From positions 61,728-125,727 of the forward strand of contig JARKQJ010000078.1 of the NCBI GenBank assembly GCA_029973955.1: a stretch of 64,000 bases of DNA, read 5' to 3'. Numbering within the stretch: the first letter of the stretch is position 1; the number at the start of each line of letters is the position of its first letter. The notes beneath the pieces were generated by a model. The model worked only from the letters and a program-made list of their open reading frames with translations. It had not been told where the DNA came from and ran no database searches. A program made the position numbers and the translations under genes. Origin of the DNA: Paludibaculum sp. GTDB taxonomy: Bacteria > Acidobacteriota > Terriglobia > Bryobacterales > Bryobacteraceae. Positions 47,074-55,789 of this stretch are shown one piece after another.

Positions 47074-47987
47074 GCTTCAAAGAGGGAGTTGATGAAGTTG
47101 CCGGGCTCGAAGGGCAGCAGATCGTCCACCTGCTCGCCGACTCCAATGTATCGAATGGGGAGATTCAGCTCTCGCGTGATCGCCACGACAATGCCGCCCT
47201 TGGCCGTGCCATCCAGCTTCGTCAGAATCAGGCCCGTCACCCCCGCTGATTCGGTGAACTTGCGCGCCTGCTCCAGCCCATTCTGGCCCGTAGTGGCATC
47301 CAGAACCAGCCACACTTCGTGCGGAGCCCCGGGAATCACTCGCGAAGCCGTGCGCCGCATCTTCTCCAGTTCGGTCATCAGGTTCGCCTTCGTGTGCAGG
47401 CGCCCCGCCGTGTCCACCAGCAGAAAATCGGCTTTGCGCGCCCGCGCCGATTGCAGCGCATCGAAGATCACCGCGCTGGGATCTGCGCCTTGCCCCTGCC
47501 GGATGATCTCGGTGGATGTGCGCTGGCCCCACACTTCCAATTGTTCGATCGCGGCCGCGCGGAAAGTATCCGCCGCGCAGAGAATCGCCTTCTTCCCCTC
47601 CGCCTGAAATCGGGCGGCGAGTTTGCCGGTCGTGGTGGTCTTGCCCGAACCGTTCACGCCCACCATCATCACCACCGTGGGCGGCTCGGCAGCCATGGCC
47701 AGAGGGCGGTCCCCCGCCTGCAGCACGTCCAGAAGCTGTTCCCGGATCAGTTGGCGTAGCTCCGAAGGGTCGTTCACCAGATGGCGCTCAACGCGCTGCC
47801 GGATGTTTTCGAGAATGTCGGTCGCCGTGCGGACACCAACATCGGCTGTGATCAACGTGTACTCAAGCTCTTCGAGCAGGTCAGCGTCGATCTCCTTCTT
47901 GCCGAGGAGAACATCTTCGACCTTGTTGACAAGGCCGGCACGGGTTTTCTGTATGCCTTGTTTCAGGCGATCAAGGAGACTGGACAT
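47070..47987 (-). CDS. ftsY: Signal recognition particle receptor FtsY
   Basis: FtsY docks SRP-ribosome complexes at the membrane. The 305-residue protein has the N domain (about 1-95) and the GTPase domain: P-loop VGVNGSGKTTTTGKLA (about 109-124), DTFRAAAIEQLE, DTAGRLH (192-198) and TKLDGTAKGG. The long acidic A domain of E. coli FtsY is missing, as in many bacteria. It begins the ftsY-ribD-ribE run. Confidence 0.97.
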   Translation of the reverse strand: MSSLLDRLKQGIQKTRAGLVNKVEDVLLGKKEIDADLLEELEYTLITADVGVRTATDILENIRQRVERHLVNDPSELRQLIREQLLDVLQAGDRPLAMAAEPPTVVMMVGVNGSGKTTTTGKLAARFQAEGKKAILCAADTFRAAAIEQLEVWGQRTSTEIIRQGQGADPSAVIFDALQSARARKADFLLVDTAGRLHTKANLMTELEKMRRTASRVIPGAPHEVWLVLDATTGQNGLEQARKFTESAGVTGLILTKLDGTAKGGIVVAITRELNLPIRYIGVGEQVDDLLPFEPGNFINSLFEA

Positions 47988-48038
47988 AGCTGGGACCGGG
48001 ACTTACCTCTATTGTAGCGGGGCGATGCCGCCAGACCG

Positions 48039-48470
48039 CTACTCGCCGATGATCTTGACCAGCACCCGCTTGCGGCGGCGGCCGTCAAATTCACCGTAGA
48101 AGATCTGTTCCCAGGGGCCGAAATCGAGCCTCCCGTTCGTGATGGCAACCACCACTTCCCGGCCCATCAGCTGGCGCTTCATGTGCGCATCCGCGTTGTC
48201 TTCGCCAGTTCGGTTGTGGTGGTAAGAGCGCACAGGTTCGTGGGGAGCCAGCTTCTCCAGCCACACCTGATAGTCGTGGTGGAGACCGCTTTCATCGTCA
48301 TTGATGAAGACGGAGGCGGTGATGTGCATGGCATTCACCAGGCAAAGGCCTTCCTGCACGCCACTCGATCGCAAACACTCCTCCACCTCTGGCGTGATGT
48401 TGATCAGGCCAACACGCACCGGGACATCGAACCAAAGCTCTTTGCGGTAACTCTTCATGGCTACCGCCAT
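48039..48470 (-). CDS. yjbQ: YjbQ / UPF0047 family protein
   Basis: The 143-residue protein has the family signatures [42 protein letters not shown] and [20 protein letters not shown]. The histidines and the glutamate in these segments form the presumed active site. Family members have thiamine-phosphate-synthase-like side activity when overproduced, but their true role is unresolved. It stands ~50 bases upstream of ftsY on the same strand. Confidence 0.95.
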   Translation of the reverse strand: MAVAMKSYRKELWFDVPVRVGLINITPEVEECLRSSGVQEGLCLVNAMHITASVFINDDESGLHHDYQVWLEKLAPHEPVRSYHHNRTGEDNADAHMKRQLMGREVVVAITNGRLDFGPWEQIFYGEFDGRRRKRVLVKIIGE

Positions 48471-48493
48471 TGTCCCGCCGATGGGCCCTGAAA

Positions 48494-48518
48494 GGGGGCG
48501 CCGCCAGCAGCCGCCCCC
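48494..48518 (-). terminator. Hairpin after TonB-domain gene
   Basis: GGGGGCG (48494-48500) pairs with CGCCCCC (48512-48518). On the minus strand the stem is followed by TTT. It lies 13 bases past the stop of the TonB-domain gene and before yjbQ. The T run is short. Confidence 0.45.
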
Positions 48519-48531
48519 CTCTCAACCCCGC

Positions 48532-48888
48532 CTACTTCTGGTAGTTAAAGATGACCGTGGTGGTGAACTTGCTCGGCGCGCCATCCTTCGCCAGCGGCGT
48601 GAACTTCCACTGACGGACGGCCGCCAGCGAACTCGCGCTGAACATGGCGTTGCCCTTGAGCACTTTCGCGTCCTCAACATCGCCGTTCACACCAACAGTG
48701 ACCAGGACTTCCTGCTGACCGCTGACATTGAGCTGCCTCGCAGCCGCCGGAAAGTCCGGAGCCACCTTCTTGGTCACGCGGGCCATGGCGCTGGCAGTAG
48801 CAATGTTCAACGGCTCCTGCGCGGACGCCGAAACCAGGGCCAACACCGCCAGAATCAATACCCATTGCATGACATTCTTGATACTCAT
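48532..48888 (-). CDS. Single-domain secreted TonB C-terminal-like protein
   Basis: The 118-residue product has a signal or membrane segment (VMQWVLILAVLALVSASAQ) followed by one TonB C-terminal-like domain: KVAPDFPAAARQLNVSGQQEVLVTVGVNGDVEDAKVLKG and AVRQWKFTPLAKDGAPSKFTTTVIF. In TonB this domain contacts TonB-dependent transporters. The Pro-rich spacer of a true TonB is missing. A related domain ends the BlaR1-like protein 1.6 kb away. Confidence 0.82.
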   Translation of the reverse strand: MSIKNVMQWVLILAVLALVSASAQEPLNIATASAMARVTKKVAPDFPAAARQLNVSGQQEVLVTVGVNGDVEDAKVLKGNAMFSASSLAAVRQWKFTPLAKDGAPSKFTTTVIFNYQK

Positions 48889-49008
48889 CGAGATTCTTCT
48901 CCTTCTCCTCGTGCAGAACTCCCCTCGGATCTTCGTGGTGCTTCGGGTGAGGGGCTCAGAAGGCTTATCGGGCCGGATGGGGAGAGCGTGAGAAAAAATG
49001 GATGAAGG

Positions 49009-49944
49009 TTAGTCCATCTGCCGCAGGATCTGTTCGTGCAGCTCACCGGCGGCCGGACCGCCCAGCGGAGTGCAGTACTCGGGGAGACTGAACGCGATGG
49101 GCCCGCGGGCGGAAAACCGGCGCGCGATCTCCCACTGGCTTCGAATGCGGCCGATCGGCGCGGGCACGGCCTGGAAGCCGCCCGCGCCGCCACCGGCGGC
49201 GAAGGTCTCCAGGACAATGCGAAGTCGTGCGCCGAGCGCGCGGTGGAGTTCCTCCGCATAGCCGGGCCACTCGTTCAGGTTGAGCTTGCCGGCGCCGATG
49301 CCGTCCTGAAAGAGGACCTCCTTGAGACCCGCTGGTTTGGCGAGCTTCCGCCACCACTCGCCGAGCGCGCGGGGCGGGAGCGCGCGATTGGTGAAACCGC
49401 TGAGAGAGAAGGCTCCGGCCGCGCCGCGAATCGACTTCAGAGTTTCCAGCAAAGCAGCCGTGCGGTCAGGCGCGGTCCAGTGGGCATCGTCGATCTCCTC
49501 GGGAAGATACCAGCCGCCGAAGGCCGGGTGGCGCTGGAAGGCCGGCTTCAGCTCTCGAACTGTCTCCATCGCACGCGGCGCCAGCCGCGCCAGCGCCGCT
49601 TCCGGGTTGGTCTCGAGCTCCTGCCACCAGCCGCTTTCATGCCGCAGGCCCAGGCGCAGCCGCATGTGATGATCCCCCGCCAGCGCGAGCAGACGAACAC
49701 AGAGAGCGGAGTAGTCGTACCGGTCGTATGCGCACCATTGGACGATAACCTCGCCGGCCCCCAGGCGCGAGAGGTCGCCGAAGAGGCTCCGCCAGCGCTC
49801 ATCGGACCATTCCAGGTGCGCAGCCCACAGTTGCAGAAACGTGCCCGCAAACCAGTGCCGCGGTCCGCGCAGCGCGGCCACGCCGAGGGCCAGAGATTGC
49901 CGCCGCGTCAGGAGGTTCGCCACAGTTTCACCATTTTTCAACAT
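49009..49944 (-). CDS. DUF4434-like glycosidase-fold protein, Tat-like signal
   Basis: The start chosen is ATG 49944 (MLKNGETVANLLTRRQSLALGVAAL), with an arginine pair that may be a Tat signal. The ~311-residue protein resembles the DUF4434 TIM-barrel family: FAGTFLQLWAAHLEWSDERW at the start, VIVQWCAYDRYDY, then AFGGWYLPEEIDD with two acidic residues, and EVLFQDGIGAG. The glutamates could be catalytic by analogy with glycosidases, but no activity is proven for the family. It is divergent from the blaI-like gene. Confidence 0.65.
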   Translation of the reverse strand: MLKNGETVANLLTRRQSLALGVAALRGPRHWFAGTFLQLWAAHLEWSDERWRSLFGDLSRLGAGEVIVQWCAYDRYDYSALCVRLLALAGDHHMRLRLGLRHESGWWQELETNPEAALARLAPRAMETVRELKPAFQRHPAFGGWYLPEEIDDAHWTAPDRTAALLETLKSIRGAAGAFSLSGFTNRALPPRALGEWWRKLAKPAGLKEVLFQDGIGAGKLNLNEWPGYAEELHRALGARLRIVLETFAAGGGAGGFQAVPAPIGRIRSQWEIARRFSARGPIAFSLPEYCTPLGGPAAGELHEQILRQMD

Positions 49945-50017
49945 AGCGTGGATTTTTCTTCGAAAGGCGGGAACCAAATTAGACCGCGCGTGTCTATTGC
50001 TTCAGATTCGCAAACGT

Positions 50018-50031
50018 GCTAGTTTTCTAGC
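50018..50031. promoter_or_regulatory. Operator-like dyad upstream of BlaI-family gene
   Basis: GCTAG-TTTT-CTAGC is a perfect inverted repeat 37 bases before the blaI-like start, in an AT-rich patch between divergent genes. BlaI/MecI repressors bind short dyads at their own promoters, so autoregulation here is plausible. Confidence 0.5.
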
Positions 50032-50068
50032 AGGCTGCTGGAAAGGCAGCACAAGGAGAGAAAGATCG

Positions 50069-50458
50069 ATGGCCACCAGGGAAACGCCGCAGTGGAGCCG
50101 GCGCGAGCGGCAAATCATGGAGATCCTTTTCCGGCGGCAGAAGGCGACGGCGGCGGAGATTCACGAAGACATGACGGACCGGCCCAGCTATTCGGCCGTG
50201 CGGGCGCATCTGCGAACTCTCGAGGACAAGGGCCACGTGCGCCACGAAGCGGAGCAGATGCGGTATGTCTACGCGCCGGTGGCAAACGTAGGGCGGGCGC
50301 GGAAAAACGCCCTGCGGCATTTGGTGGATACGTTCTTCGCCGGCTCGCCGGCCAGCGCGGCGTCGGCGCTGCTGGATGAGGCGGCGGCGGATATTTCGCC
50401 GGAGGAGTTGGACCAACTCGCCGGACTGATCGAGCGGGCGAGAAAGGACGGGAAATAG
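50069..50458 (+). CDS. BlaI/MecI-family transcriptional repressor
   Basis: The start is ATG 50069 with AAGGAG about 10 bases upstream. The 129-residue protein has the winged-helix domain of the family (WSRRERQIMEILFRR, ATAAEIHEDM, SYSAVRAHLRTLEDKGHVRHE) and a C-terminal dimerisation helix (SPEELDQLAGLIERARKDG). These repressors are inactivated by proteolysis triggered by the partner BlaR1-like sensor, encoded 3 bases downstream. Confidence 0.93.
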   Translation: MATRETPQWSRRERQIMEILFRRQKATAAEIHEDMTDRPSYSAVRAHLRTLEDKGHVRHEAEQMRYVYAPVANVGRARKNALRHLVDTFFAGSPASAASALLDEAAADISPEELDQLAGLIERARKDGK

Positions 50459-50460
50459 AG

Positions 50461-52014
50461 ATGAGCGCTCAACTGCTGCTGGCGTTGTTTTTGAAGGGCA
50501 CGGCGATTGTGGCGGTGGCGTGGGCAGTGACGGCGGCGGGGCGCGGAGCGTCGGCGGCGGCGCGTCACTTTGTGTGGCTGACGGCGCTGGTGGCGCTGTT
50601 GATGCTGCCGGTGTCCGTGAAGGTGACGCCGAAGTGGACACCGGTGGCGCCGGACGGCCTGGCCGGCGTGGCTCAGGCCGGGCGCACGGTGATGCAGGTA
50701 ACGGCGGAGAGCGGCCGGAGCGCGATTCCGTGGCAGGCGCTGGCCATGGGAGTCTGGGCCGCCGGCGCGCTGGGATTGCTGCTGCGCCGCGCCATGGCGC
50801 AGGCGGCGGCGGGTCGGTTGGCGGCGGCCTCGGAGCCGTGGCGGCAGCATGACGGGTTGCCGGTGAAGTTGAGCGGCGCGTTGAGCACGCCGTTGCTGGC
50901 GGGCGTGCTGCGGCCGGAGATCCTGCTGCCGGCGGAGGCGGCGGATTGGGATGCCGAGCGGCTGGCCGTGGTGCTGCGGCACGAAGCGGCGCATGCGGAG
51001 CGGCGGGATCCGCTGGCGCAGTTGCTGGCGACGGTGGTGTGTGCGGTTTATTGGCCGCTGCCCTGGGTGTGGGCGGCGGCGCGCAAGCTGGCTATGGAAG
51101 CGGAGCTGGCCTGTGATGACGGCGTACTGCGTTCGGGCAGCCGGGCGTCGGACTACGCCGGACACCTGCTGGAGATCACACGCGGCCTGTTGGGCCGCAA
51201 GCCGATTCCTGAAGGAGGGATCCCCATGGCACGTATATCCAATCTCGAGCAGCGTCTCAGGGCGATGCTCAGTACTCATACCAACCGCCTGCCGGCGGGG
51301 CGGCGGTTCATGCTGGCCGTAGCCGGTGCGGCATTGACGATTCTGATTCCGCTGGCGGCGCTGGACGCTCCGCTGGCGGCGATGAGCGACGGGATCACGG
51401 GCATCGTGAAGGACCCGAGTGGGGCCACTGTGCCTCGGGCGAGGGTGACGGTGCAGTTCACCGACAACTCGCGGCGCGAGGTGGTCTACACCAATGACGC
51501 CGGGGAGTTCACGGCGGCGCCGCTGCCGAACGGCGACTACGTGGTGACGGTGGAGAAGCCGGGCTTTGCGGCCTTGAAGCTGACAGCGATTCCGGTGGGT
51601 CCGGGCCAGGCGAGCCGGCTGGACCTGATGCTGCAGGCAGGCAGCGTGAGGGAGTCGATGACGGTGGTGGGCGAAGGTGCTCCACCGGCGGAGAAGCCGG
51701 CGGCCACGGGTGTGCCGTCCCGGATCCGGGTGGGCGGCCACATGCAGGCGACCAAGATGGTGAAGCAGGTGCGGCCGTCCTACCCGCCGGAGTGCAAGGC
51801 GGAGCGCGTGCAGGGGACGGTGCTGCTGAAGGCCGTGATCTCGAAGGAAGGAGTGATCCTCAACCTGGAGCCGATCAACCAACTGGTAGACAGCCGGCTG
51901 GTGCAGGCGGCAGTGGATGCCGTGAAGCAGTGGGTGTATCAGCCGACGCTGCTGAACGGCAACCCGGTGGAGGTGATCACGGAGATCGAGATCAACTTCA
52001 CTTTGATGCCGTAA
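50461..52014 (+). CDS. BlaR1-like M56 peptidase fused to carboxypeptidase-regulatory and TonB C-terminal domains
   Basis: Over 517 residues the layout is: membrane helices in the first ~110 residues, M56 zinc peptidase with HEAAHAERRD (H174, E175, H178) and a downstream EAELACDD, a further membrane helix near 285-303, a carboxypeptidase-regulatory-like Ig domain (~310-395, GITGIVKDPSGATVPRARVTV), and a TonB C-terminal-like domain (~430-517, KQVRPSYPPECKAERVQGTVL). The usual penicillin-binding sensor domain of BlaR1 is absent and replaced by these two modules. The peptidase presumably cleaves the BlaI-like repressor. The signal is unlikely to be beta-lactam. Confidence 0.88.
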   Translation: MSAQLLLALFLKGTAIVAVAWAVTAAGRGASAAARHFVWLTALVALLMLPVSVKVTPKWTPVAPDGLAGVAQAGRTVMQVTAESGRSAIPWQALAMGVWAAGALGLLLRRAMAQAAAGRLAAASEPWRQHDGLPVKLSGALSTPLLAGVLRPEILLPAEAADWDAERLAVVLRHEAAHAERRDPLAQLLATVVCAVYWPLPWVWAAARKLAMEAELACDDGVLRSGSRASDYAGHLLEITRGLLGRKPIPEGGIPMARISNLEQRLRAMLSTHTNRLPAGRRFMLAVAGAALTILIPLAALDAPLAAMSDGITGIVKDPSGATVPRARVTVQFTDNSRREVVYTNDAGEFTAAPLPNGDYVVTVEKPGFAALKLTAIPVGPGQASRLDLMLQAGSVRESMTVVGEGAPPAEKPAATGVPSRIRVGGHMQATKMVKQVRPSYPPECKAERVQGTVLLKAVISKEGVILNLEPINQLVDSRLVQAAVDAVKQWVYQPTLLNGNPVEVITEIEINFTLMP

Positions 52015-52035
52015 GACGTTCATCACCGGCCTGAC

Positions 52036-52418
52036 GGCCGGGGGACACAATTCGCTTCCGCCTGGTTTGCCCCGGGGCTTCGGCCGCGGGGCTGCCTGGC
52101 GTGAAGCGGTGTGGGTCATGGGCGGTTGCGGGGGGCCTCCTCGATGGTGGAGTGGGCTTCGGCAAGTTCGGCGCCGGTGAGTTCCAGGCGGGGTGGGCGG
52201 ACCCGGCGGTTGGCGCCGTAAGAAGTCCGGCCCCGGACTGATGGCCGGGGGACACAATTCGCTTACGCCTGGTATGCCCCGGGGCTTCGGCTCCGGGGCT
52301 GCCTGGCGTGAAGCGGTGTAGGTCATGGGCGGTTGCGGAGGGCCTCCTCGAGGGTGGATTGGGCTTCGGCGAGTTCGGCGCCGGTGAGTTCCAGGCGGGG
52401 GGGGCGGACCCGGGGGTT
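52036..52418. repeat. Direct duplication (~175 bp, period 207) of gene end plus hairpin
   Basis: Copy A (about 52036-52211) and copy B (about 52243-52418) are near-identical. Each has GGCCGGGGGACACAATTCGCTT, a hairpin of the form GCCCCGG...CCGGGGC, and the last ~33 codons of the deaminase gene (antisense). Copy B is the live gene end and copy A is a truncated extra end. The block lies between convergent gene ends. Confidence 0.85.
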
Positions 52419-53210
52419 TCCCATGCCTACGGCTTGTTGGGCGAGTTTGATGAGCTGGACGAACTTGGGAACGGTGTCCATGCGGAGGAGGGGCAGGAAC
52501 CACTTGTAGAGCTGGAAGGCGGCTTCGCGGTCGCCGCGGGCGGAGGCTTCAAAGAGCGCCACGGATTCGGCGGGGAAGGCGTTGACGAGCCCGGCGATCC
52601 AGCCGGTAGCGCCGGCCATGGCGGCTTCCATGATGACGTCGTCTACGCCGACGAGGATCTTCAGCCGGCTACCAGCAAGCGACCGGAGGGCGGCGATGCG
52701 GCGGACGTCGGCGCTGGACTCCTTGATGGCTTGGAGGTTGGGAAACTCGGCGAGGAGTTCGCAGACGTGCTCGGGGAGGAAGTCCGTCTTGTAGGCGACG
52801 GGGTTGTTGTAGAGCATCGAGGAGAGCGGCGTGGCGCGGAGGATGGCCGCGACATGGGCTTTCATCTCGCGCCAATCGGTGGAGTAGACGTAAGGCGGGA
52901 GGACCATGAGGCCGGAGCAGCCGGCCTTTTCGGCCATCTGGGCGATCCTGACGGCCTCGGCGGTGGAGAGAGCGGAGACGCCGGCGACGACGGGGGCGCG
53001 GTCTTTGAGAGCGGCGACGGTAGTGCGGAGAACGGCCTCCTTCTCCTCGAAGGTGAGGGTGGCGCCTTCGCCGAGGGAGCCGAGCATGACAACGCCCTGG
53101 CAGCCGTTATCGACGAGCCAGGAGACGTGTCGGGCGAGGAAGGCGTGGTCGACCGTGAGGTCTTCGAGAAACGGCGTCGTGGTGGCGGGGATGACTCCAG
53201 TCCAGTTCAT
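52323..53210 (-). CDS. Dihydrodipicolinate-synthase-family protein, probable pyrroline-4-hydroxy-2-carboxylate deaminase
   Basis: This 295-residue TIM-barrel aldolase-family protein has the Schiff-base lysine in AIKESSAD (K163), the tyrosine in LYNNP (Y134) and GSLGEGATL near the N-terminus. By family alone it could be dihydrodipicolinate synthase or a sugar-acid lyase. Its place at the end of a hydroxyproline operon argues for the deaminase that turns pyrroline-4-hydroxy-2-carboxylate into 2-oxoglutarate semialdehyde. It overlaps the upstream gene by 4 bases. Its 3' end is duplicated nearby. Confidence 0.82.
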   Translation of the reverse strand: MNWTGVIPATTTPFLEDLTVDHAFLARHVSWLVDNGCQGVVMLGSLGEGATLTFEEKEAVLRTTVAALKDRAPVVAGVSALSTAEAVRIAQMAEKAGCSGLMVLPPYVYSTDWREMKAHVAAILRATPLSSMLYNNPVAYKTDFLPEHVCELLAEFPNLQAIKESSADVRRIAALRSLAGSRLKILVGVDDVIMEAAMAGATGWIAGLVNAFPAESVALFEASARGDREAAFQLYKWFLPLLRMDTVPKFVQLIKLAQQAVGMGNPRVRPPRLELTGAELAEAQSTLEEALRNRP

Positions 53211-54421
53211 AGTTCCCTTTCTTCGATTAGGTCATTTTCTACCAGCAAAGCCTGGATAGACGCAGGCACGGCGGGGGGGCGCGGCGAGTTGGGTCCGTAG
53301 CCGTAGAGGGCGCGGGTGATGGAGCCGCAGATGCGGCCCTGGCAGAAGCCCATGCCGCAGCGGGTGGCGAGCTTGAGGTCGCGCCAGTTGTCGTGGACGG
53401 AGACCTCAGAGAGTGGGACGTCTTCGCAGCGGCAGATGGGGGTGTTGGCGGCGGCGAGCTGAAGGATTTCGGGGCGCGGGGCGAAGGTGCGGGCGAGGCC
53501 GGCGGCGAACTCGCGCCAGGTGGCGCGCTCGGGGAAGAGGGCGCGGGCTTCGGATTCGCGGCCGGTGGCGGCGAGGGCGGCGATGCGGCCTTCGACGATG
53601 GACTTATCGACGCCACCAATGCCGGTGAGTTCGCCGGCGGCGTAGATGGAGGGGACGCTGGTCTGCTGCCAGTCCCCGACGTACACGGCGCCGTCTTCGA
53701 GGTGGCAGCCGAGGAGGGCGGCGAGCTCGGTGTTGGGCACGAGGCCGAAGCCGGTGGCGAGCAGGTCGCAGCGCTCCTGCCAGGTGCGGCCGGCGTGGCG
53801 GATTTGGACAGATTCGACGTGTTCCCTGCCCTGCGCCGATTCGACCCAGCAGTTGGTTTTGTAGGCCGAGCCGAGGAGGGAGAGGCCGAGGCGGGCGCCT
53901 TCGATGAGCTTGCCGGGGTGGCGCCAGAGGGAGGTGGTGAAGCCGCGCAGGTTGGCGGCGTCGGACTGTTCGGCGACGAGCATGACGCTGGCGCCTTTTT
54001 CGCGGGCGAGGGAGGCGCAGGCGAGCAGGAGCGGACCGCTGCCGGCGAGGACGATGCGCTTATTGGCGACATCGAAGCCGCCCTTGATGAGGGCCTGGAG
54101 GCCGCCGACGCCGGTGACGCCGGGCAGCGTCCAGCCGGGAAACGGGAGGAAGAGTTCGCGGGCGCCGGTGGCGAGGATGAGTTTGGCGCCTTTGTCGAGG
54201 ATGCGTTCGTCGATGGCGGCGGTGCCGGTTTCGAGATGGACGTTGGAAGCGGCGAGGCGGTTGAGCCAATCGCCTTCACGGTCGCCGCGCCAGATCTGGC
54301 CGCCGGGGCGCGGGTTGTCGTCAAGGAGGAGAACGCGGGCGCCGGTTTCGGCGGCGGTGACGGCGGCGGCGATGCCGGCGGGGCCGGCGCCTACTACGGA
54401 GATGTCAAAGCGGGCGGTCAT
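53207..54421 (-). CDS. FAD/NAD(P) oxidoreductase with C-terminal [2Fe-2S] cysteines (HcnB-like; D-hydroxyproline dehydrogenase subunit)
   Basis: The 404-residue protein starts with an FAD-binding ISVVGAGPAGIAAA motif and has a second nucleotide-binding GSGPLLLACASLAREKGA motif in the middle. The C-terminal ~100 residues hold a BFD-like cysteine set (PICRCEDV, then TRCGMGFCQGRICG). This is the architecture of HcnB-type subunits. With the small ferredoxin-like gene and the DAO-type gene next to it, it forms a three-part amine dehydrogenase. Overlaps of 4 bases on both sides support co-expression. Confidence 0.88.
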   Translation of the reverse strand: MTARFDISVVGAGPAGIAAAVTAAETGARVLLLDDNPRPGGQIWRGDREGDWLNRLAASNVHLETGTAAIDERILDKGAKLILATGARELFLPFPGWTLPGVTGVGGLQALIKGGFDVANKRIVLAGSGPLLLACASLAREKGASVMLVAEQSDAANLRGFTTSLWRHPGKLIEGARLGLSLLGSAYKTNCWVESAQGREHVESVQIRHAGRTWQERCDLLATGFGLVPNTELAALLGCHLEDGAVYVGDWQQTSVPSIYAAGELTGIGGVDKSIVEGRIAALAATGRESEARALFPERATWREFAAGLARTFAPRPEILQLAAANTPICRCEDVPLSEVSVHDNWRDLKLATRCGMGFCQGRICGSITRALYGYGPNSPRPPAVPASIQALLVENDLIEEREL

Positions 54422-54675
54422 GCGGGGGTGACCTCCAGGTGGATTTGCATGCCGTCACGGCAGAGGGTTTGGCACGTTCTTTGGCTGGGGAGGCCGTCGA
54501 TGGTGGCCCGGCATTCCATGCAGATGCCCATGCCGCAGAGGGGGGCTCGGGGCTCGCCTTGGGGGGAGTGGCGGAAGGTGGTGATGCCGGCGTTGAGGAG
54601 GGCGGCGGCGACGGTGGTTTCTGGTGTGGCCGGGATGGGCTCGGAGTTGACGAAGATGTGGATGGTGCTAGGCAT
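54418..54675 (-). CDS. Small [2Fe-2S] subunit (HcnA-like)
   Basis: The start chosen is ATG 54675 (MPSTIHIFVNSEPI). The 85-residue product has the ferredoxin-like cysteine pattern LCGMGICMECRATIDG followed by a further cysteine in RTCQTLC. It overlaps both neighbours (4 bases with the HcnB-like gene, 8 bases with the HcnC-like gene). In HcnABC-type dehydrogenases the small subunit carries an iron-sulphur cluster between the two flavoproteins. Confidence 0.88.
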   Translation of the reverse strand: MPSTIHIFVNSEPIPATPETTVAAALLNAGITTFRHSPQGEPRAPLCGMGICMECRATIDGLPSQRTCQTLCRDGMQIHLEVTPA

Positions 54676-55789
54676 GGGAGCGCATCCCTTCTGAAAGCCG
54701 GGCGGGAAGGAAGGCGGCGGCATCGAAGATGGGGGGGCGGTTGGCGACATAGTCGGCGATGAGGCGGCCGGTGGCGGTGGCGGCGGTGATGCCGAGGCCT
54801 TCGTGGCCGGTGGCGAGGTACATGCCGGGCTCGGCGGGCCAGGGTCCGACGAGGGCGCGGCCATCGGGGGTGGCGGGGCGGAAGCCGGTCCAGCAGCGAA
54901 TGGCGGCGAGCCGGGGGAGCGCGGGGAGGTACTCGATGGCGCGGCGGAGCATGCGTTCCAACATGTGGCGATCGATTTCGTGGGTATTCACGGCGTGTTG
55001 GCGGGAGCTGCCGACAAGGACCTGGCCGTTTTTGCGGGGTTGGACATTGCAGGCGACGGATTCGCCGCCGGCAGCGTGGGCAAGCTTGAGGTAGCCGAGT
55101 TCGATGATCTCGTGGTTGATAAAGCCGGGGTAGCGGTCCGTGATGACGAGCTGGCCTTTGCGGGGCGTGACGGGGACGCCGGGGGTGATATCGGCGGCGC
55201 GGGCGCCAGCGGCGTTGACGGTGATGCCGGCTTCGATGACGGTGCCGTCGGTAAGGATAGCCCGGCGGCCTTCGAGGCGGGCGACGGTGGCGCGGAGCAC
55301 TTCGGCCTTGGAGTCGCGAATCATCCACTGGGCGGCGACGGGGGCGAAGAGGATGCCGTCGTCGGGGAGGACGAGGCCGCCGGCGAGGCCGGGGCGGAGG
55401 TTTGGCTCGGCTTCGGCGAGCTGGACGGCGTCGAGCATGGCAGAGCGGACGCCGTGGGCGGCGCAGAAGTTGTGTTTACGCTGGGCCTCGGCCATCTCCT
55501 CATCGTCGGCGGCGACCCAGAGGGTGCCGCAGCGGGAGTATTCGACGCCTTCGGGCATGCGGGCGACGAACTCATCCCAGAGGCGGAGGGAGGCGGCGGA
55601 GAGATCGAACTCGGCTTCGGAGCCATCGAGGACGACGAGGTGGCCCATGCCTGCGGCGGTGGCGCCGCCGCCGACGGCCTCGTCTTCGATGACGAGGACG
55701 CGGAGGCCGAGTTGGGAGAGCTCCCAGGCGCAGGCGGAGCCGACGATGCCGGCGCCGGCGATGAGGACGTCAGGGATGGCGCGGTTCAT
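54668..55789 (-). CDS. FAD-dependent D-amino-acid-type oxidoreductase (HcnC-like; D-hydroxyproline dehydrogenase subunit)
   Basis: The 373-residue DAO-family flavoprotein begins with DVLIAGAGIVGSACAWELS, the Rossmann FAD motif, and ends with PGMYLATGHEGLGITAATATG, the conserved C-terminal FAD segment. It should be the substrate-oxidising subunit, acting on cis-4-hydroxy-D-proline made by the epimerase of the next gene. Overlap of 4 bases with the epimerase gene supports the pathway link. Substrate choice is inferred from context, since DAO enzymes are diverse. Confidence 0.88.
   Translation of the reverse strand: MNRAIPDVLIAGAGIVGSACAWELSQLGLRVLVIEDEAVGGGATAAGMGHLVVLDGSEAEFDLSAASLRLWDEFVARMPEGVEYSRCGTLWVAADDEEMAEAQRKHNFCAAHGVRSAMLDAVQLAEAEPNLRPGLAGGLVLPDDGILFAPVAAQWMIRDSKAEVLRATVARLEGRRAILTDGTVIEAGITVNAAGARAADITPGVPVTPRKGQLVITDRYPGFINHEIIELGYLKLAHAAGGESVACNVQPRKNGQVLVGSSRQHAVNTHEIDRHMLERMLRRAIEYLPALPRLAAIRCWTGFRPATPDGRALVGPWPAEPGMYLATGHEGLGITAATATGRLIADYVANRPPIFDAAAFLPARLSEGMRSHA

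Noticed and set aside
50269..52503. 744-codon minus-strand frame over blaI/blaR1 and the duplicated region.
   Set aside because: Arg/Pro/His-rich, no motif, opposite intact genes. Its repeated segments only reflect the DNA duplication.
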